This document shows positions 16,953 to 25,869 of a stretch of DNA of 64,000 nucleotides, in pieces. Made by a program: the position numbers and the translations under genes. Source of the stretch: Parundibacterium terreum (GTDB taxonomy: Bacteria > Pseudomonadota > Gammaproteobacteria > Burkholderiales > Burkholderiaceae_D); contig NZ_BMED01000003.1 in the NCBI RefSeq assembly GCF_014636315.1, positions 788,827 through 852,826 on the forward strand, read 5' to 3'. Below the pieces are notes generated by a model. That model was not told the origin of the DNA. It ran no database searches and was given only the letters and a program-made list of their open reading frames with translations. Each line of letters starts with the position of its first letter. Position 1 is the first letter of the stretch.

Positions 16953-18179
16953 TTATCCCTGTTTGCGGCGAGTGGTTGCGATGACCAGTACTAGCGCCAC
17001 AATCTCGCACAAGCCGCCTATCCAGCCTAGGTTTCTCACACCGCCTGCTGCGACGATGATGGAACCCAGTGCCGCGCCGGAAGAAAAGCCGATATACATG
17101 AAGGAGGCATTCAGCGACAGCACGATAGGCGCCAGCTTGGCCTCACGGATGCCGAACAGGCGTGCCTGTTGCGCCGGAAAGAATGCCCACGCGGATACGC
17201 CCCATGCCACTATGGCGATCAGCGCCGGAATGAGCGCAAGCTCAGGCTGCAGCAGGTCTGCAATCAGCGACAGGGCGAAAAAGGATAGCGTCAGCAGTAC
17301 CAGGCTGGGCAGAATGACTGCACGCGGACCCAGCTTATCACTCAGGTTGCCTCCTATGACGATGCCGATCACAGCCGCAATACCCCACATGAACAGGACG
17401 CTACCGATATGGGCGCTGCTCACTCCGGCAACGGTAGCGAGAAACAGCGTCAGGTAGGTGTACACGGTGTAGGCACCGGTGGCCCATAGTGTCGTTACCA
17501 GCAAGGCCAGCAAGACCTGCGGCTGCTTCATGACTGCAAAACGTTCCTGCAGGCTGGCGCTGGGGATGCCGGAACCGGTGCCGGGGCGCAGGCCCACGAT
17601 TAAACCCAGCGAGGCCAGCAATGCCAATGCACCTATACCGGCAAAGGTCATGCGCCATCCAAAGGCATGGCCGATAACTGCGCCCAAGGGCACGCCGATT
17701 GCCACGGCTATGCTGATGCCGCCATTGACGATGGCCAGCGCCTTGCCGCGCTTCTCGGGCGGCACCAGCGCTCCACCAAGGGCATTGGCGTTCGGCACAT
17801 AAAAGCCGGCGGTAATGGCGAGCAGCACACGCGCAGCCATCAGCGTCCAGTAGTCATGTGCATGCCAGGCCAGCACATTGGACAGCGCAAAAGCGAGCAT
17901 GGACAGGATCAGCATCTTGCGGCGATCTATGCTGCCGCTGAGTGCGGTCAATATCGGAGAACTGACTGCATAAGTGAGTGCAAAGACCGTCACCAGTTGC
18001 CCTACCGCCGTCACACTGGTGGCAAAGTCGCTGGCCAGGCTGGGCAGCAGCGGGGCGATCATCATGCCCTCCGTGCCTATGGCAAATGTGCCTAATGCCA
18101 GCCAATATAACGGCATATTGGAGGAGCTGATTGCGGGAGCTGGGACGTTGGCGGTGGCGGCTGTCATGACGGTATCCAT
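16953..18179 (-). CDS. MFS transporter, DHA1-type drug or sugar efflux
   Basis: Inner-membrane proton-driven exporter of 408 aa with twelve predicted membrane segments. The motif A region GSIDRRKMLILSMLAFALSN follows segment 2, and ITAGFYVPNANALGGALVPPEKRGKALAIVNGG around segments 4-5 matches the AraJ/sugar-efflux branch. The start was placed at 18179 because an in-frame ATG at 18227 falls inside the terminator hairpin of the preceding gene. The gene is tail-to-tail with the HpaR-like regulator and downstream of the SDR gene on the same strand, separated by that terminator. The substrate is unknown. Confidence 0.88.
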   Translation of the reverse strand: MDTVMTAATANVPAPAISSSNMPLYWLALGTFAIGTEGMMIAPLLPSLASDFATSVTAVGQLVTVFALTYAVSSPILTALSGSIDRRKMLILSMLAFALSNVLAWHAHDYWTLMAARVLLAITAGFYVPNANALGGALVPPEKRGKALAIVNGGISIAVAIGVPLGAVIGHAFGWRMTFAGIGALALLASLGLIVGLRPGTGSGIPSASLQERFAVMKQPQVLLALLVTTLWATGAYTVYTYLTLFLATVAGVSSAHIGSVLFMWGIAAVIGIVIGGNLSDKLGPRAVILPSLVLLTLSFFALSLIADLLQPELALIPALIAIVAWGVSAWAFFPAQQARLFGIREAKLAPIVLSLNASFMYIGFSSGAALGSIIVAAGGVRNLGWIGGLCEIVALVLVIATTRRKQG

Positions 18180-18215
18180 GGTGTTGTCTGTAAAAGAAAT
18201 CCTGGTCGCAAATAC

Positions 18216-18249
18216 AAAAAAGGGCATGGCAGGTTAACCTGCCATGCCC
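18216..18249 (-). terminator. Intrinsic terminator after the SDR gene
   Basis: A perfect 12-bp stem (GGGCATGGCAGG, 18222-18233, and complement 18238-18249) encloses a TTAA loop. Read on the minus strand a run of six T follows (18216-18221). It ends the SDR transcript and separates it from the MFS gene. Confidence 0.88.
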
Positions 18250-18256
18250 TGCCTGC

Positions 18257-19015
18257 TTACTCTTCAGGCGTGTATTCGGCCAGCATATCGTTGAACTGCG
18301 TGACAAATGCCGCTTCATTCGGGCCAGGGTTATTGCGCAGCATTTTTGCGTTTTCAACCAGGACTTCTTCGGCGTCCGTACCAAGTACTTCTATGGTTTC
18401 CTTGATGAATTGCGCCAATGGCATTGCGCGCGGCTCTTCATTGCTGTTCAGCAGGTCGGTCTGTACCCAAGGTGGGGCCAGTTCCAAGACCTTCACCGAG
18501 CTGCCGCCCAGCTTGTAGCGCAAAGACTGCGTGTAAGAATGCAGCGCCGCCTTGGTCGATGAGTACACGGCGGATACTGCCATAGGCACAAAACCGAGGA
18601 CGGAAGACACATTGATGACGGTCGCGGATTCCTGTTTCTTCAAATGCTCAATCAGCGCAGAAGTTACGCGGATAGGTCCCATCAGATTGGTGGTGATGGT
18701 TGATACGATCAGTTCATCTTCAACCGTGCCTGCTACATCATCAATTTGCATGATGCCTGCGTTATTCACCAATACGTTCAGTTTGGGGAAATCGGTGATC
18801 AGCTTTTGGGTAACTGCGGCGATGCTGGCTGGATCTTCTACATTCAAAATCACCGATTGCATGCCTGGGTTGGCCTTGGTTGTTGCGTCCAGGTGACCCT
18901 GACGCCGGCCGGAGATGATGACCTGGTTGCCCAGCTTGTGCAGTGCCTCAGCGAGGCCGCGTCCTATGCCGGAGCCGCCGCCGGTAATGAATATCGTATT
19001 TCCGCTTAATTTCAT
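18257..19015 (-). CDS. Short-chain dehydrogenase/reductase (DltE-like)
   Basis: Cytoplasmic NAD(P)-dependent oxidoreductase of 252 aa. The Rossmann nucleotide motif TGGGSGIG sits at residues 11-18, NNAG follows in LNVLVNNAGIMQ, and the catalytic set is INVSS and YSSTK. The order and the C-terminal part (LELAPPWVQTDLL) match the DltE-like subgroup often found beside TetR regulators. Its substrate is unknown. It is divergent from a TetR gene with two matching operators between them, so it is probably repressed by that protein. Confidence 0.9.
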   Translation of the reverse strand: MKLSGNTIFITGGGSGIGRGLAEALHKLGNQVIISGRRQGHLDATTKANPGMQSVILNVEDPASIAAVTQKLITDFPKLNVLVNNAGIMQIDDVAGTVEDELIVSTITTNLMGPIRVTSALIEHLKKQESATVINVSSVLGFVPMAVSAVYSSTKAALHSYTQSLRYKLGGSSVKVLELAPPWVQTDLLNSNEEPRAMPLAQFIKETIEVLGTDAEEVLVENAKMLRNNPGPNEAAFVTQFNDMLAEYTPEE

Positions 19016-19085
19016 TTTTTGCTCCTGATGATAAAAAGTAAATAATTGCCTTAGTCAATGGAGGTGCATAAGGATGCATGTGTAT

Positions 19086-19152
19086 TGAACTAATTGGTTC
19101 ATTATCGGGCGAAGTCATTTCCAGATCAAGAGATATTGAACTAAATAGTTCA
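19086..19152. promoter_or_regulatory. Two TetR-type operators in the SDR/TetR divergent region
   Basis: Two copies of a near-identical palindrome lie 51 bases apart: TGAACTAATTGGTTCA (19086-19101, one mismatch) and TGAACTAAATAGTTCA (19137-19152, perfect 7-bp arms). They sit between the start of the SDR gene and the MGRPKK start of the TetR gene. Repeated operators of this form are typical for TetR autoregulation with control of the divergent gene. Confidence 0.75.
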
Positions 19153-19170
19153 TTGAGCGATAATGGGTAT

Positions 19171-19725
19171 ATGGGACGACCGAAAAAATTTAGCCGCGAG
19201 GGTGTTCTGGAAAAGGTGATACCTGTCTTCTGGGAGCATGGCTTTGCAGGCACCAAGCTACCAGACCTGGAGCAGGCCTCCGGCGTGAATAAATCCGGGC
19301 TCTATTCAGAGTTCAAGGATAAGGAAGACCTGTTTCTTGCCAGCCTCCGCCATTACCTGCAAAACCGCGGGGGTGTCCAGCGCCTGTCAACCGAGCCGCT
19401 GGGCTGGGATAATATCGAAGAATTCCTGCGGGTAGCGCAGGGCAAGCTGGATGGACGCAAAGGTTGTTTTTCCATTAATTCCATGCGCGAGTTTGCCGAC
19501 CTGCCAGAAGAAGCGAATCAGATCGTGACCGAAGGGCGGGCCCGGATGCGCGGGTTGCTGATCAAGAATATTGAAGCCGAGAAACCCAAAATGCCGGCAG
19601 ATGCGATTGCTGACCTAGTGATCGTGTTCTTTGGCGGAATCTGTATCGAGCAGAACCTGGTAGCAAGCCAGGACTCATCCGCACGAAAGATTGATGATTT
19701 TATGCAGGTGCTTAAAAGCCTTTGA
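19171..19725 (+). CDS. TetR/AcrR family transcriptional regulator
   Basis: DNA-binding repressor of 184 aa. The N-terminus MGRPKKFSREGVLEKVIPVFWEHGF leads into the helix-turn-helix TKLPDLEQASGVNKSGLYSEFKDKEDLF, characteristic of the branch related to ComR and AefR-like regulators. The C-terminal ligand domain contains KGCFSINSMREF. The start at 19171 was chosen because the preceding in-frame stretch carries the palindromic operators and is therefore non-coding. It probably represses itself and the divergent SDR gene; the inducing ligand is unknown. Confidence 0.88.
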   Translation: MGRPKKFSREGVLEKVIPVFWEHGFAGTKLPDLEQASGVNKSGLYSEFKDKEDLFLASLRHYLQNRGGVQRLSTEPLGWDNIEEFLRVAQGKLDGRKGCFSINSMREFADLPEEANQIVTEGRARMRGLLIKNIEAEKPKMPADAIADLVIVFFGGICIEQNLVASQDSSARKIDDFMQVLKSL

Positions 19726-19771
19726 GGCTTTGTTTGCATCGCGTGGAGAGAGGGCGGGTGGAGAAGGGGTT

Positions 19772-19846
19772 TGGTCCCTCCGACAAGAATCGAACTTGTA
19801 TCCCACGCTTAGGAGGCATGTGCACTATCCATTGTGCTACGGAGAG
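19772..19846 (-). tRNA. tRNA-Arg(CCT)
   Basis: The minus strand folds into a full cloverleaf. The acceptor CTCTCCG pairs with CGGAGGG, the D-stem is GCAC/GTGC, and the anticodon arm CATGC-CTCCTAA-GCGTG has anticodon CCT. The T-arm is ACAAG-TTCGATT-CTTGT. Discriminator A and CCA are encoded (19772-19774). Length is 75 bases. It reads AGG codons. Confidence 0.95.
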
Positions 19847-20127
19847 ACTCTAGGATATTTGCATACCCTGGAAAGTCTGCCATCTTACCCTACCTGTAAT
19901 TATTCGCTCAAATAAAATTTACAAAAAAATGCAGGAAAAGCAAAAATTTCTGCATTTCTCCGCCCCGCCAGACTCCTGTGCATGGGCCAGCGCCATTCCC
20001 AATCAATGGAATAAATAGGTGGGAACTCCGGCTTGTCGGTACAATACTGCCTTTATTCATCCAAATTACGCTTTTAGGGCGCTGTTAGGCTCCTGATCAG
20101 GTCGTATTAACCGGTAATCAAGTATTT

Positions 20128-22020
20128 ATGGCAGTCATTTCACTTAGCGATGCCCAATTGGCCTTTGGGCACGTGGCCTTGCTCGATCATGCAGAATTTT
20201 CACTGGAAACCTCGGAGCGGGTCGGCTTGATCGGTCGTAACGGTACCGGTAAATCTTCCCTCCTCAAAATTATCGCAGGCACATCCAAGCTGGATGACGG
20301 CTTGCTGGTGATGCAGCAGGGCCTAAAGATTGCGTATGTAGAGCAGGAACCGCAATTCTCTGCCGACCTCAGCGTATTTGATGCAGTGGCATCCGGCATG
20401 GGTGACATGCAGGCATTGTTGCAAGAGTATGAGGCGCTGACAGGACAGTTTGGCGGCGACAATGATGATGCGCTGATGGAGCGCATGCATGACATCCAGG
20501 TCAAACTGGATGCGGCCGATGCCTGGAGCCTGACCAATAAGGTAGAAACCACGCTGGACAAGCTGAACCTGAAGGCAGATGCCATCATGGGCACGCTGTC
20601 CGGCGGGATGAAGAAGCGCGTGGCGCTGGCTTGCGCATTGGTGAGCGCGCCTGATGTATTGCTGCTCGATGAACCGACCAACCATCTGGATTTCAGTTCC
20701 ATCATGTGGCTGGAAGGCCTGCTGCGCGACTTCAAGGGCAGCGTGCTGTTCATCACCCATGATCGCAGCTTCCTGGACAATGTCTCTACCCGCATTATTG
20801 AATTGGATCGCGGCAAGCTGACTTCTTACCCCGGCAATTTCACCACCTACCAGACCCGCAAGGAAGAACAGCTGGAAGTGGAGGAAGTGGAAAACGCCAA
20901 GTTTGATAAATTCCTGGCTCAGGAAGAGATATGGATACGCAAGGGCGTGAAGGCGCGCCGCGTGCGTGACGAGGGCCGGGTAAAACGCCTGGAAGAATTG
21001 CGCGTGCAGCGCAGCATACGCCGCGATCAGCAAGGACAGGTCAAGCTGGATGTATCTACCGGCGAGCGCTCTGGCAAGATCGTGGCGGAACTGGAAAATG
21101 TCAACAAGAGCTTTGGCGAGAAAGTCATCGTACGCGATTTCAGCGCGATCCTGATGCGCGGCGACAAGATAGGCCTGATCGGTGCCAATGGCGCCGGCAA
21201 GACTACCTTGCTGAAATTGATCCTGGGCGAAGACCAGCCGGATAGCGGCACCATCAAGCAGGGCACCAAGCTGCAGATCGCGTATTTCGATCAGATGCGT
21301 GCGCAGTTGAATGAAGACGCCAGCCTGGCCGATACGATTGCACCAGGTAGCGACTGGGTGGAAATCAATGGCCAGCGCAAGCATGTAATGTCCTACCTGA
21401 ATGACTTCCTGTTCGCACCGGAACGCGCGCGTTCGCCGGTCAAGTCCCTGTCCGGCGGCGAGCGTAACCGCCTGTTGCTGGCGCGCTTGTTTGCCAAGCC
21501 GGCCAATGTGCTGGTGCTGGATGAACCGACCAATGACCTGGATATCGATACGTTGGAGTTGCTGGAAGAATTGCTGGAAGATTATAAGGGCACCGTCTTC
21601 CTGGTCAGCCATGACCGTACTTTCCTGGACAACGTGGTGACGCAGGTGATTGTGTCTGAAGGCGAAGGCCAGTGGCGCGAATTTATCGGCGGTTATACCG
21701 ATTGGGAGCGCTATCGCCCGACAGTTACTGCGAACAAGCCTGCTGCTAAAGTAGAAGCCAAGGCCGAAGTAAAAGCTGCGCCTGCACCTGCAGCGAAGAA
21801 AAAGCTCAGCTACAAGGAGCAGCGCGAGCTGGATGAGTTGCCTAAGCTGATCGCGCAACTGGAAGCAGAGCAGAAGAGTATTACGGAAAAGCTGAATGAC
21901 GCTGATCTGTATAAGAATGGCGCAGATGAAGCGAAGAAGCTGAACGACAGGTTTGCGCAGATCGACGAGCAGTTGCTGGAAGCGCTGGAAAAATGGGAGC
22001 AGATCGAAGGCAAGAACTAA
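20128..22020 (+). CDS. uup: ABC-F family ATPase Uup
   Basis: Soluble twin-ATPase protein of 630 aa that acts on ribosomes or DNA rather than as a transporter. The first cassette has Walker A GRNGTGKSS (36-44), signature LSGGMKKRVALA and Walker B LLLDEPTNHLD. The second has GANGAGKTT, LSGGERNRLLLARL and LVLDEPTNDLD. The inter-domain linker (about 240-320) is rich in Arg/Lys, and the C-terminal 90 residues form the coiled-coil DNA-binding domain found in Uup (YKEQRELDELPKLIAQLE). There are no membrane segments. Uup is linked to precise transposon excision and ribosome assembly. A strong terminator follows. Confidence 0.92.
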   Translation: MAVISLSDAQLAFGHVALLDHAEFSLETSERVGLIGRNGTGKSSLLKIIAGTSKLDDGLLVMQQGLKIAYVEQEPQFSADLSVFDAVASGMGDMQALLQEYEALTGQFGGDNDDALMERMHDIQVKLDAADAWSLTNKVETTLDKLNLKADAIMGTLSGGMKKRVALACALVSAPDVLLLDEPTNHLDFSSIMWLEGLLRDFKGSVLFITHDRSFLDNVSTRIIELDRGKLTSYPGNFTTYQTRKEEQLEVEEVENAKFDKFLAQEEIWIRKGVKARRVRDEGRVKRLEELRVQRSIRRDQQGQVKLDVSTGERSGKIVAELENVNKSFGEKVIVRDFSAILMRGDKIGLIGANGAGKTTLLKLILGEDQPDSGTIKQGTKLQIAYFDQMRAQLNEDASLADTIAPGSDWVEINGQRKHVMSYLNDFLFAPERARSPVKSLSGGERNRLLLARLFAKPANVLVLDEPTNDLDIDTLELLEELLEDYKGTVFLVSHDRTFLDNVVTQVIVSEGEGQWREFIGGYTDWERYRPTVTANKPAAKVEAKAEVKAAPAPAAKKKLSYKEQRELDELPKLIAQLEAEQKSITEKLNDADLYKNGADEAKKLNDRFAQIDEQLLEALEKWEQIEGKN

Positions 22021-22038
22021 GCTTTGGGTTGAGCTAAA

Positions 22039-22074
22039 AAAACAGGCAGGGGATGCGAATCCTCTGCCTGTTTT
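22039..22074. terminator. Bidirectional terminator between uup and murJ
   Basis: A 12-bp stem (22043-22054 with 22059-22070, one G-T pair) is closed by a GCGA tetraloop and flanked by AAAA and TTTT. It fits termination of both convergent genes. Confidence 0.88.
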
Positions 22075-22102
22075 GCTTTCTAGATGTTTTTATATCGCGG
22101 AT

Positions 22103-23656
22103 CTACACCCGCGCCACCTTGCGGAAATCCCTGGGCCTGAATCCCATGATCAGCAACGCGCCAAAATAGACAATACCGCAGCTTGCCAGTACCAGCGCCA
22201 ATGCCAGCAGGCGCTTGACTGGTGTGGCCTGCATGGTAATCCAATCGAAATGGCCGGCTACGCTTAGTGCAACGCCTGCCATCAAGAACAGCGCAGCAAT
22301 CAGCTTGATCAGGAATAGTAGCCAGCCTTTTTGCGGCTGGTAGATGCCCTTTCTTGTCAGCCCTATGTACAGGAAGCCGGCATTGATACAGGCGCCCAGA
22401 CCTACCGACAATGCAAGGCCTGCATGCGCGAGTTTCGGTACAAACAGGTAGTTCATCATTTGCGTAGCCAGCATCACGCCTACCGCGATCATGACCGGTG
22501 TCTTGATATCCTGTTTGGCGTAAAAGCCCGGCGCCAGGATCTTTACCACGATCAGGCCGATCAGCCCGGCGCCGTAAGCGATGAGGGCCGTTGCCGTTTT
22601 ATGCACCGCGTCTGCGCTGAACTGGTGGTAATGGAATAAGGATGCCGTCAGGGGTTCGGACAGTGTTGCCAGGCCGACTGCCGAGGGCATCGCTAGCAGG
22701 AAGGTCAGGCGCAAGCCCCAATCCAGCAGCGCTGAGTATTCTGCATGATCGCCGTCCGCGTTTGCTTTTGACAGGCTGGGCAAGAGTATTGTACCCAGTG
22801 CCACGCCCAGCAGCGCCGTGGGAAATTCCATCAGGCGGTCTGCATAACCCAGCCAGGAAATACTTCCTTCCTGCAAGCGCGAAGCGAGGTTAGAATTAAT
22901 CAGTATGCTGATTTGGGACGCCGATACTGCGAAGATCGCCGGCCCCATATTGATCAGCACGCGCCGCACGCCGGAATCACGCAAGGCAGGAAGGGGGTTG
23001 AGGCTTATGGCTGGCATCATGCCTATCTTGACCAGGGCGGGAACCTGTATCGCCAGTTGCAGCACGCCGCCAACGAACACTGCAATCGCCAGTGCATAGA
23101 TGGGCTCTTTCAATAGCGGTGCCAATAGCAGGGAGCCAGCGATTGACGACAGATTCAGCAGCACAGGTGTGAATGCCGGTATCTTGAACTCGCGCCAGGT
23201 ATTCAGTATGCCGCCTGCCAGGGCCACCAGTGACATAAAGCCTATGTAGGGAAACATGATACGGGTCATGACCACGGCCAGATCGAATATCTGCGGTTTG
23301 GAATGGAAGCCCGTGGCAACCATATACACCACAGCCGGCGCAGCGACCACACCGACCACGCAGGTGATCACGAGCACCCAGGTCAGCAGCGTCGCTACAT
23401 GATCCACCAGATGCTTGGTCACGTCATGGCCTTGCTGGGACTTGTATTGAGCCAGGATAGGCACAAAGGCTTGTGCGAAAGCGCCCTCGGCAAACACGCG
23501 GCGCAGCAGATTGGGAATGCGGAAAGCGATGTTATAGGCGTCGGTATGTCCGGTGGCGCCAAAGGCGCTGGCGATCAAGACATCACGGATCAGACCGGTA
23601 ATACGCGACAGCATCGTCATGCCACTAATGGTGGCTAGCGTTTTTAATAAGTTCAT
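22103..23656 (-). CDS. murJ: Lipid II flippase MurJ
   Basis: Inner-membrane protein of 517 aa with about 14 membrane segments in the MOP exporter superfamily, flipping the peptidoglycan precursor lipid II to the periplasm. The N-terminus MNLLKTLATISGMTMLSRITGLIRD is the typical MviN/MurJ signature, including the SRITGLIRD positively charged motif. AFRIPNLLRRVFAEGAFAQAFVP follows and is also family-specific. The gene is essential in most bacteria. It often lies divergent from rpsT, but no ribosomal S20 gene was found in the adjacent gap. Confidence 0.95.
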   Translation of the reverse strand: MNLLKTLATISGMTMLSRITGLIRDVLIASAFGATGHTDAYNIAFRIPNLLRRVFAEGAFAQAFVPILAQYKSQQGHDVTKHLVDHVATLLTWVLVITCVVGVVAAPAVVYMVATGFHSKPQIFDLAVVMTRIMFPYIGFMSLVALAGGILNTWREFKIPAFTPVLLNLSSIAGSLLLAPLLKEPIYALAIAVFVGGVLQLAIQVPALVKIGMMPAISLNPLPALRDSGVRRVLINMGPAIFAVSASQISILINSNLASRLQEGSISWLGYADRLMEFPTALLGVALGTILLPSLSKANADGDHAEYSALLDWGLRLTFLLAMPSAVGLATLSEPLTASLFHYHQFSADAVHKTATALIAYGAGLIGLIVVKILAPGFYAKQDIKTPVMIAVGVMLATQMMNYLFVPKLAHAGLALSVGLGACINAGFLYIGLTRKGIYQPQKGWLLFLIKLIAALFLMAGVALSVAGHFDWITMQATPVKRLLALALVLASCGIVYFGALLIMGFRPRDFRKVARV

Positions 23657-23875
23657 GGTGCGGCATTATAACGGCTGGGCCAAGAGTATGAATGTCGCGT
23701 TTTGTAAAAGCTGCAAGCAGGTGTAGGAGCGGAGGCACAGGCTGGAGGGGTTTGCATCCCTTGGGGGCGCTAAAATTAAAAGGATAAATAAATAGTTGCG
23801 CGCACGCTGCTTGGGGCGAAGGTGTTGCAATTTTTATACTTAAAATCATTGTAGAATAGTTGGCGCAAGAAAAAC

Positions 23876-23904
23876 TTCATACCTGAAAAAAGTTCTGCTA
23901 TAAT
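23876..23904 (+). promoter_or_regulatory. Promoter of tRNA-Ser
   Basis: A perfect -10 box TATAAT (23899-23904) is preceded by a -35-like TTCATA (23876-23881, 4 of 6 matches) at a 17-base spacing, 40 bases before the tRNA. The position fits expression of the tRNA. Confidence 0.65.
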
Positions 23905-23943
23905 TGCGTGCTTCGCAGATGCAACACTTTGCGAAACGAATCA

Positions 23944-24034
23944 GGAGAGATGGATGAGTGGTTTAAGTCGCACGCCTGGAAAGCGTGTGTAGGTTCATAG
24001 CCTACCGGGGGTTCGAATCCCCCTTTCTCCGCCA
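23944..24034 (+). tRNA. tRNA-Ser(GGA)
   Basis: Class II tRNA of 91 bases with encoded CCA. The acceptor GGAGAGA pairs with TTTCTCC. The anticodon arm CACGC-CTGGAAA-GCGTG has anticodon GGA, and a long variable arm (GTAGG...CCTAC) is present as in serine tRNAs. The T-arm is GGGGG-TTCGAAT-CCCCC. It reads UCC/UCU codons. Its 3' end is next to an integrase remnant, so it is probably a phage or island attachment site. Confidence 0.96.
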
Positions 24035-24040
24035 GTATTT

Positions 24041-24072
24041 ATAAGGCTCCCTTTGTAGGAGCCTTATTTTTT
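24041..24072 (+). terminator. Intrinsic terminator of tRNA-Ser
   Basis: A 10-bp stem ATAAGGCTCC (24041-24050) pairs with 24058-24067 across a 7-base loop. A T-run follows, seven bases after the tRNA 3' end. Confidence 0.85.
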
Positions 24073-24111
24073 GCACTATTCAGCACGATTGCGCTATTCA
24101 AATCAAATTGC

Positions 24112-24633
24112 TCAGCGCAGCGGTTGGACTATTTCAGCCTTTCGGCGATATACCCGCTGGGTGACTTTGCTGTCGGCATGTCCCAATAATTGTTGCGCAT
24201 GCGCCAGTGAATCGGCGTCGCTAGCGCATTTGGCTCTTAAGTCATGCTCGGTAAACCTTTCAGTGACCTGCGTTTCTGCAAAGACCCTTGCCATGAAATT
24301 TCGCCATAATGACTCCCAGCCGCCAGCACGTCCATTTTCCTTGAAATAGCACTCTCCCTTCAAAGTACAAAAAAGGTATGGCGATATTTCTCTAGGGCGC
24401 ACTGACTTAGCTAGGGCCACTGCCCCTCTGAGTTCATCAGACCATGCATAGATGATTGTTTTTCCAGTTGTACTTTCTGTTTTCCTTGGAGTTACGTGCA
24501 GACCGTCTTCCTGGATGTCGGACATCGTAATTCTCAGCAGGTCTCCTAGCCATAACCCTGTGAGAAGTTTTAGCCGGATGTATGCCTGCGCGGCTAATAT
24601 GCTTCCCGATTTACGCTTGGTGTTGAGTTGCAT
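24112..24633 (-). pseudogene. Tyrosine-recombinase integrase fragment (5' end lost)
   Basis: The last 174 residues of a phage or island integrase. The catalytic C-terminal motifs remain: HDLR in TERFTEHDLRAKCAS, LLGHADS, and the nucleophile Tyr in QRVYRRKAEIV. The N-terminal DNA-binding half is absent, because the frame meets the end of an IS21-type element at about 24633. The position of the first catalytic Arg (usually TGLRRGDLL) reads TGLWLGDLL, so that residue seems lost. It abuts tRNA-Ser, as an integrase that used this tRNA would. It is almost certainly inactive. Confidence 0.85.
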
Positions 24634-25083
24634 TGAAAACTGACCCACTTTGCGGGGAAATTTGCACGTAATTCTGACCCACGTTTAGAACACAATCCTA
24701 CTTATCGTGATGAGTAGGAGATTGGAGTGATCCACGTGGCATTACTAGGCATTATTCGACGCTGGCACACTCGTGACCAGATTCCCCTGAGAGAATTCGC
24801 CAGACGACTCGGCTTTTCGCGAAATACCTTCCGACGCTATCTGCGCTCGGAAATGATAGAGCCGGCCTGCGTGGAGCGGCAAACAGCCTGCGCCATCGAC
24901 AAATGCACTTTCCAGCTTTCAGGCTGGTTAAACACCGAGGCAGGCAAAAACTGCAAGCAGCGACGCAGCCTGAAACAACTACACTTGGATCTAAAAGAAT
25001 TAGGATTAAAGGGGTCGTACGACCGGGTGGCCGCCTTTGCCTGGCAGTGGAAGCTGGATCAAAACGACCGGGTCAATTCAGCG
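24629..25083 (+). mobile_element. IS21-family element remnant
   Basis: The left end carries the IS21-style terminus TGAAAACTGACCCAC with a second TGACCCAC copy at 24675-24682, as in the multiple terminal repeats of this family. It is followed at 24727 by an istA start. The istA frame loses family similarity near 25083 and no istB gene is present, so most of the element has been deleted. It interrupts the integrase fragment. Confidence 0.75.
24727..25083 (+). pseudogene. istA: Truncated IS21 transposase IstA
   Basis: The first 119 or so residues are the N-terminus of IstA. The helix-turn-helix region REFARRLGFSRNTFRRYLRS and the following GSYDRVAAFAWQWK are recognisable. The normal IstA continues for a further 270 to 400 residues with the DDE domain, which is absent here. 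The frame runs on to 25194 with unrelated sequence. Ribosome site AGGAGATTGGAG precedes the start. Confidence 0.8.
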
Positions 25084-25107
25084 AGCAAAAGAACATGCTG
25101 GGAGCAC

Positions 25108-25476
25108 CTATTTTGTTTGACGCAATATTCTGTTGATTTGCGAAATTTTTCCTATTTCACAGTCTTCCGGAAAAAACTTCACCTCGTCGCCTAGCTTCAA
25201 ACCCAAAGTGTCATACTCCGCATTAGTTACAATCATCTTGGCTCTATGCCTGTACTGAATTTTTGCAAAATGCCGATGCGCCAGTTCGTCTGCTGGCAGA
25301 TATCTCAGACATTTCAGCAAGCTCGTGTCCGGAACGTCTGAGTCATAGATTTGTAGGACCAACCCCGTTTTCATTCGCGCTTCCGGGGGAATGCATTCAT
25401 TGATTGCTAAAGCTGAAATAAGTGCGGACGAACAGAAGAACATACTGTAAATAAAATTTTTTACTGCGTTCAGCAT
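25108..25476 (-). CDS. Small exported hypothetical protein
   Basis: I do not recognise this 122-aa protein. It opens with a signal-like segment (FIYSMFFCSSALISALA) and has a mature part of about 95 residues containing LKLGDEVKFFPEDCEIG. AGGAAG lies eight bases before the ATG, which supports translation. It starts just after the IS remnant, transcribed towards it. The composition is not unusual. No neighbour hints at function. Confidence 0.5.
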   Translation of the reverse strand: MLNAVKNFIYSMFFCSSALISALAINECIPPEARMKTGLVLQIYDSDVPDTSLLKCLRYLPADELAHRHFAKIQYRHRAKMIVTNAEYDTLGLKLGDEVKFFPEDCEIGKISQINRILRQTK

Positions 25477-25869
25477 CGACTTGACTTCCTATTCAGCTAA
25501 GACCCATCTACTTCAGCATGAGACTCCGACAGCGGCAGAAGTCGTTTACCGAATTCTGGTACCCGCAGCGATGGCTAGTCAAAAGTACTTGTTGCATCCA
25601 TCACAAAGATAAATCGGCGTTTAAAACCCGTGTTCATGGTAGTGCTGCAACCTGCAGTATCGGTATCCCCCAAGCGAGGGATAGGCTCCGCGTCGGCTAA
25701 TCCTGCATTATTGAGACATTGCCAATTTAACTGAATTCATTTTCTATCGGTGAGGGACGTAATCAGCTCCCGAGGATAGTTTTCAAGTAAACATGTCGCG
25801 GAGGCCGTCGAATAGCCATGAGACTTCGCCTTTTGAAAATTAGTTTAGTTATCTCATCGGAGGACGAGT
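25477..25869. other. Intergenic region without a visible gene
   Basis: AT-rich stretch of about 390 bases between the exported hypothetical gene and cyoD. No open frame with a ribosome site, tRNA or clear hairpin was recognised. Confidence 0.4.

Noticed and set aside
18180..18227. Upstream start of the MFS transporter at 18227
   Set aside because: That start codon lies in the perfect terminator stem of the preceding SDR gene, so translation from there is unlikely.
20323..21858. A 511-codon minus-strand frame opposite uup
   Set aside because: It lies wholly inside the uup coding region, has no recognisable domain, and uup is certain.
23657..23880. Possible rpsT (ribosomal S20) opposite murJ
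   Set aside because: No S20-like frame is present in this gap on the plus strand.
25060..25085. GGGTCAATTCAG near 25075 as the right end of the IS21 element
   Set aside because: It only partly resembles the left terminus, so the right boundary could not be fixed; the mobile element is ended at the loss of IstA similarity.
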